This document shows, in pieces, positions 5,735-5,902 of a DNA stretch of 5,902 nt. The notes beneath the pieces were generated by a model, which worked only from the letters and a program-made list of their open reading frames with translations, ran no database searches and was not told the origin of the DNA. Source of the stretch: Bacillota bacterium (GTDB lineage: Bacteria; Bacillota; Clostridia; Tissierellales; Sedimentibacteraceae); assembly GCA_023425285.1 (NCBI GenBank), contig JAFACY010000244.1, positions 1-5,902 of the forward strand, read 5' to 3'. Within the stretch, counting starts at the first letter, position 1; each line of letters opens with the position of its first letter. The translations under genes and the position numbers were made by a program.

Positions 5735-5795
5735 TGAATGAGACTGCGGAGTTCTAATTGAAAAAAAGAACAAACAAAACAAAAAGTAAAAAAAA

Positions 5796-5814
5796 GCTAA
5801 GCGAAAGCTTGGGC
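5796..5814 (+). other. GAAA-capped hairpin just before 16S
   Basis: AAGC (5799-5802), GAAA (5803-5806) and GCTT (5807-5810) form a tight GNRA tetraloop hairpin. It can be extended by T-G and C-G pairs and, past a bulged G, a G-C pair (5796 with 5814). It ends about 11 nt before the inferred mature 16S end, a position where pre-rRNA processing signals often lie. Confidence 0.55.
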
Positions 5815-5825
5815 TAAGGAAAATA

Positions 5826-5902
<77 letters not shown>

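Larger units (their letters stand above)
5563..5825 (+). other. Leader of the rRNA precursor (from P4 to 16S)
   Basis: About 260 nt with no credible coding frame, ribosome site or tRNA. It starts at the predicted P4 start and ends at the inferred mature 16S 5' end. It contains two similar tetraloop hairpins (5641-5679 and 5701-5734), an A-rich single-stranded stretch (about 5761-5795) and a GAAA-capped hairpin (5796-5814). Leaders of this kind act in antitermination, 30S assembly and RNase III processing of pre-16S rRNA. A boxA element was looked for but only a poor match was found (about 5750-5766). The strand partner for a processing stem would lie beyond the window, after 16S. Confidence 0.75.

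Noticed and set aside
5750..5771. Possible boxA antitermination element (GTTCTAATTGAAAAA) and a GTTCT/AGAAC hairpin
   Set aside because: It only loosely resembles the Firmicute boxA (TGTTCTTTGAAAA-like) with an insertion, and the hairpin is 5 bp with an 11-nt loop; too weak to annotate.

Overview
The window reads as chromosomal DNA of a low-GC Gram-positive bacterium, most likely a member of the Clostridia. The evidence is AT-rich codon use, Shine-Dalgarno-led genes packed on one strand, sigma-A-type promoters with Gram-positive TRTGN extended -10 elements, and the first ~77 nt of a Firmicute-like 16S rRNA at the right edge. I cannot resolve the genus. All five protein genes and the 16S gene lie on the + strand; the minus-strand ORFs look like shadows.

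Left part (1-1441): the C-terminal ~225 codons of arginyl-tRNA synthetase (argS), then a gap with a near-consensus promoter (TTGACC-N17-TATAAT), then a small exported or membrane-anchored lytic transglycosylase with an SLT-type domain. An AT-rich hairpin with a T-run follows it. This terminator shares DNA with the promoter of the next operon.

Middle part (1524-5240): a tight three-gene operon. It holds an unrecognised 291-aa protein, a 574-aa B12-binding-type radical SAM protein with the architecture of the DUF4080 family, and a 378-aa TPR protein. The reading frames overlap by 4 and 17 nt, so the three products are probably translationally coupled and may work together. The radical SAM enzyme is the likely catalyst and the TPR protein a likely scaffold or partner. 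The substrate is unknown.

Right part (5241-5902): no protein gene, but a dense control region for an rRNA operon. Four tandem promoters each have a perfect TTGACA and exactly 17 bp to the -10. Three of the four carry a TRTGN extension, and three (not the same three) place a G at the expected +1. Downstream of the last promoter is a ~260-nt leader. It contains two similar hairpins capped by GCAA tetraloops with predicted tandem G-A pairs, a GAAA-capped hairpin, and then the 16S 5' end at about 5826.

The most noteworthy items are the four-promoter rrn array, the twin leader hairpins, the radical SAM/TPR/unknown operon beside the rRNA operon, and the superimposed terminator and promoter at 1452-1512. 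Nothing here proves a new system; the operon is the best candidate for undescribed biochemistry.
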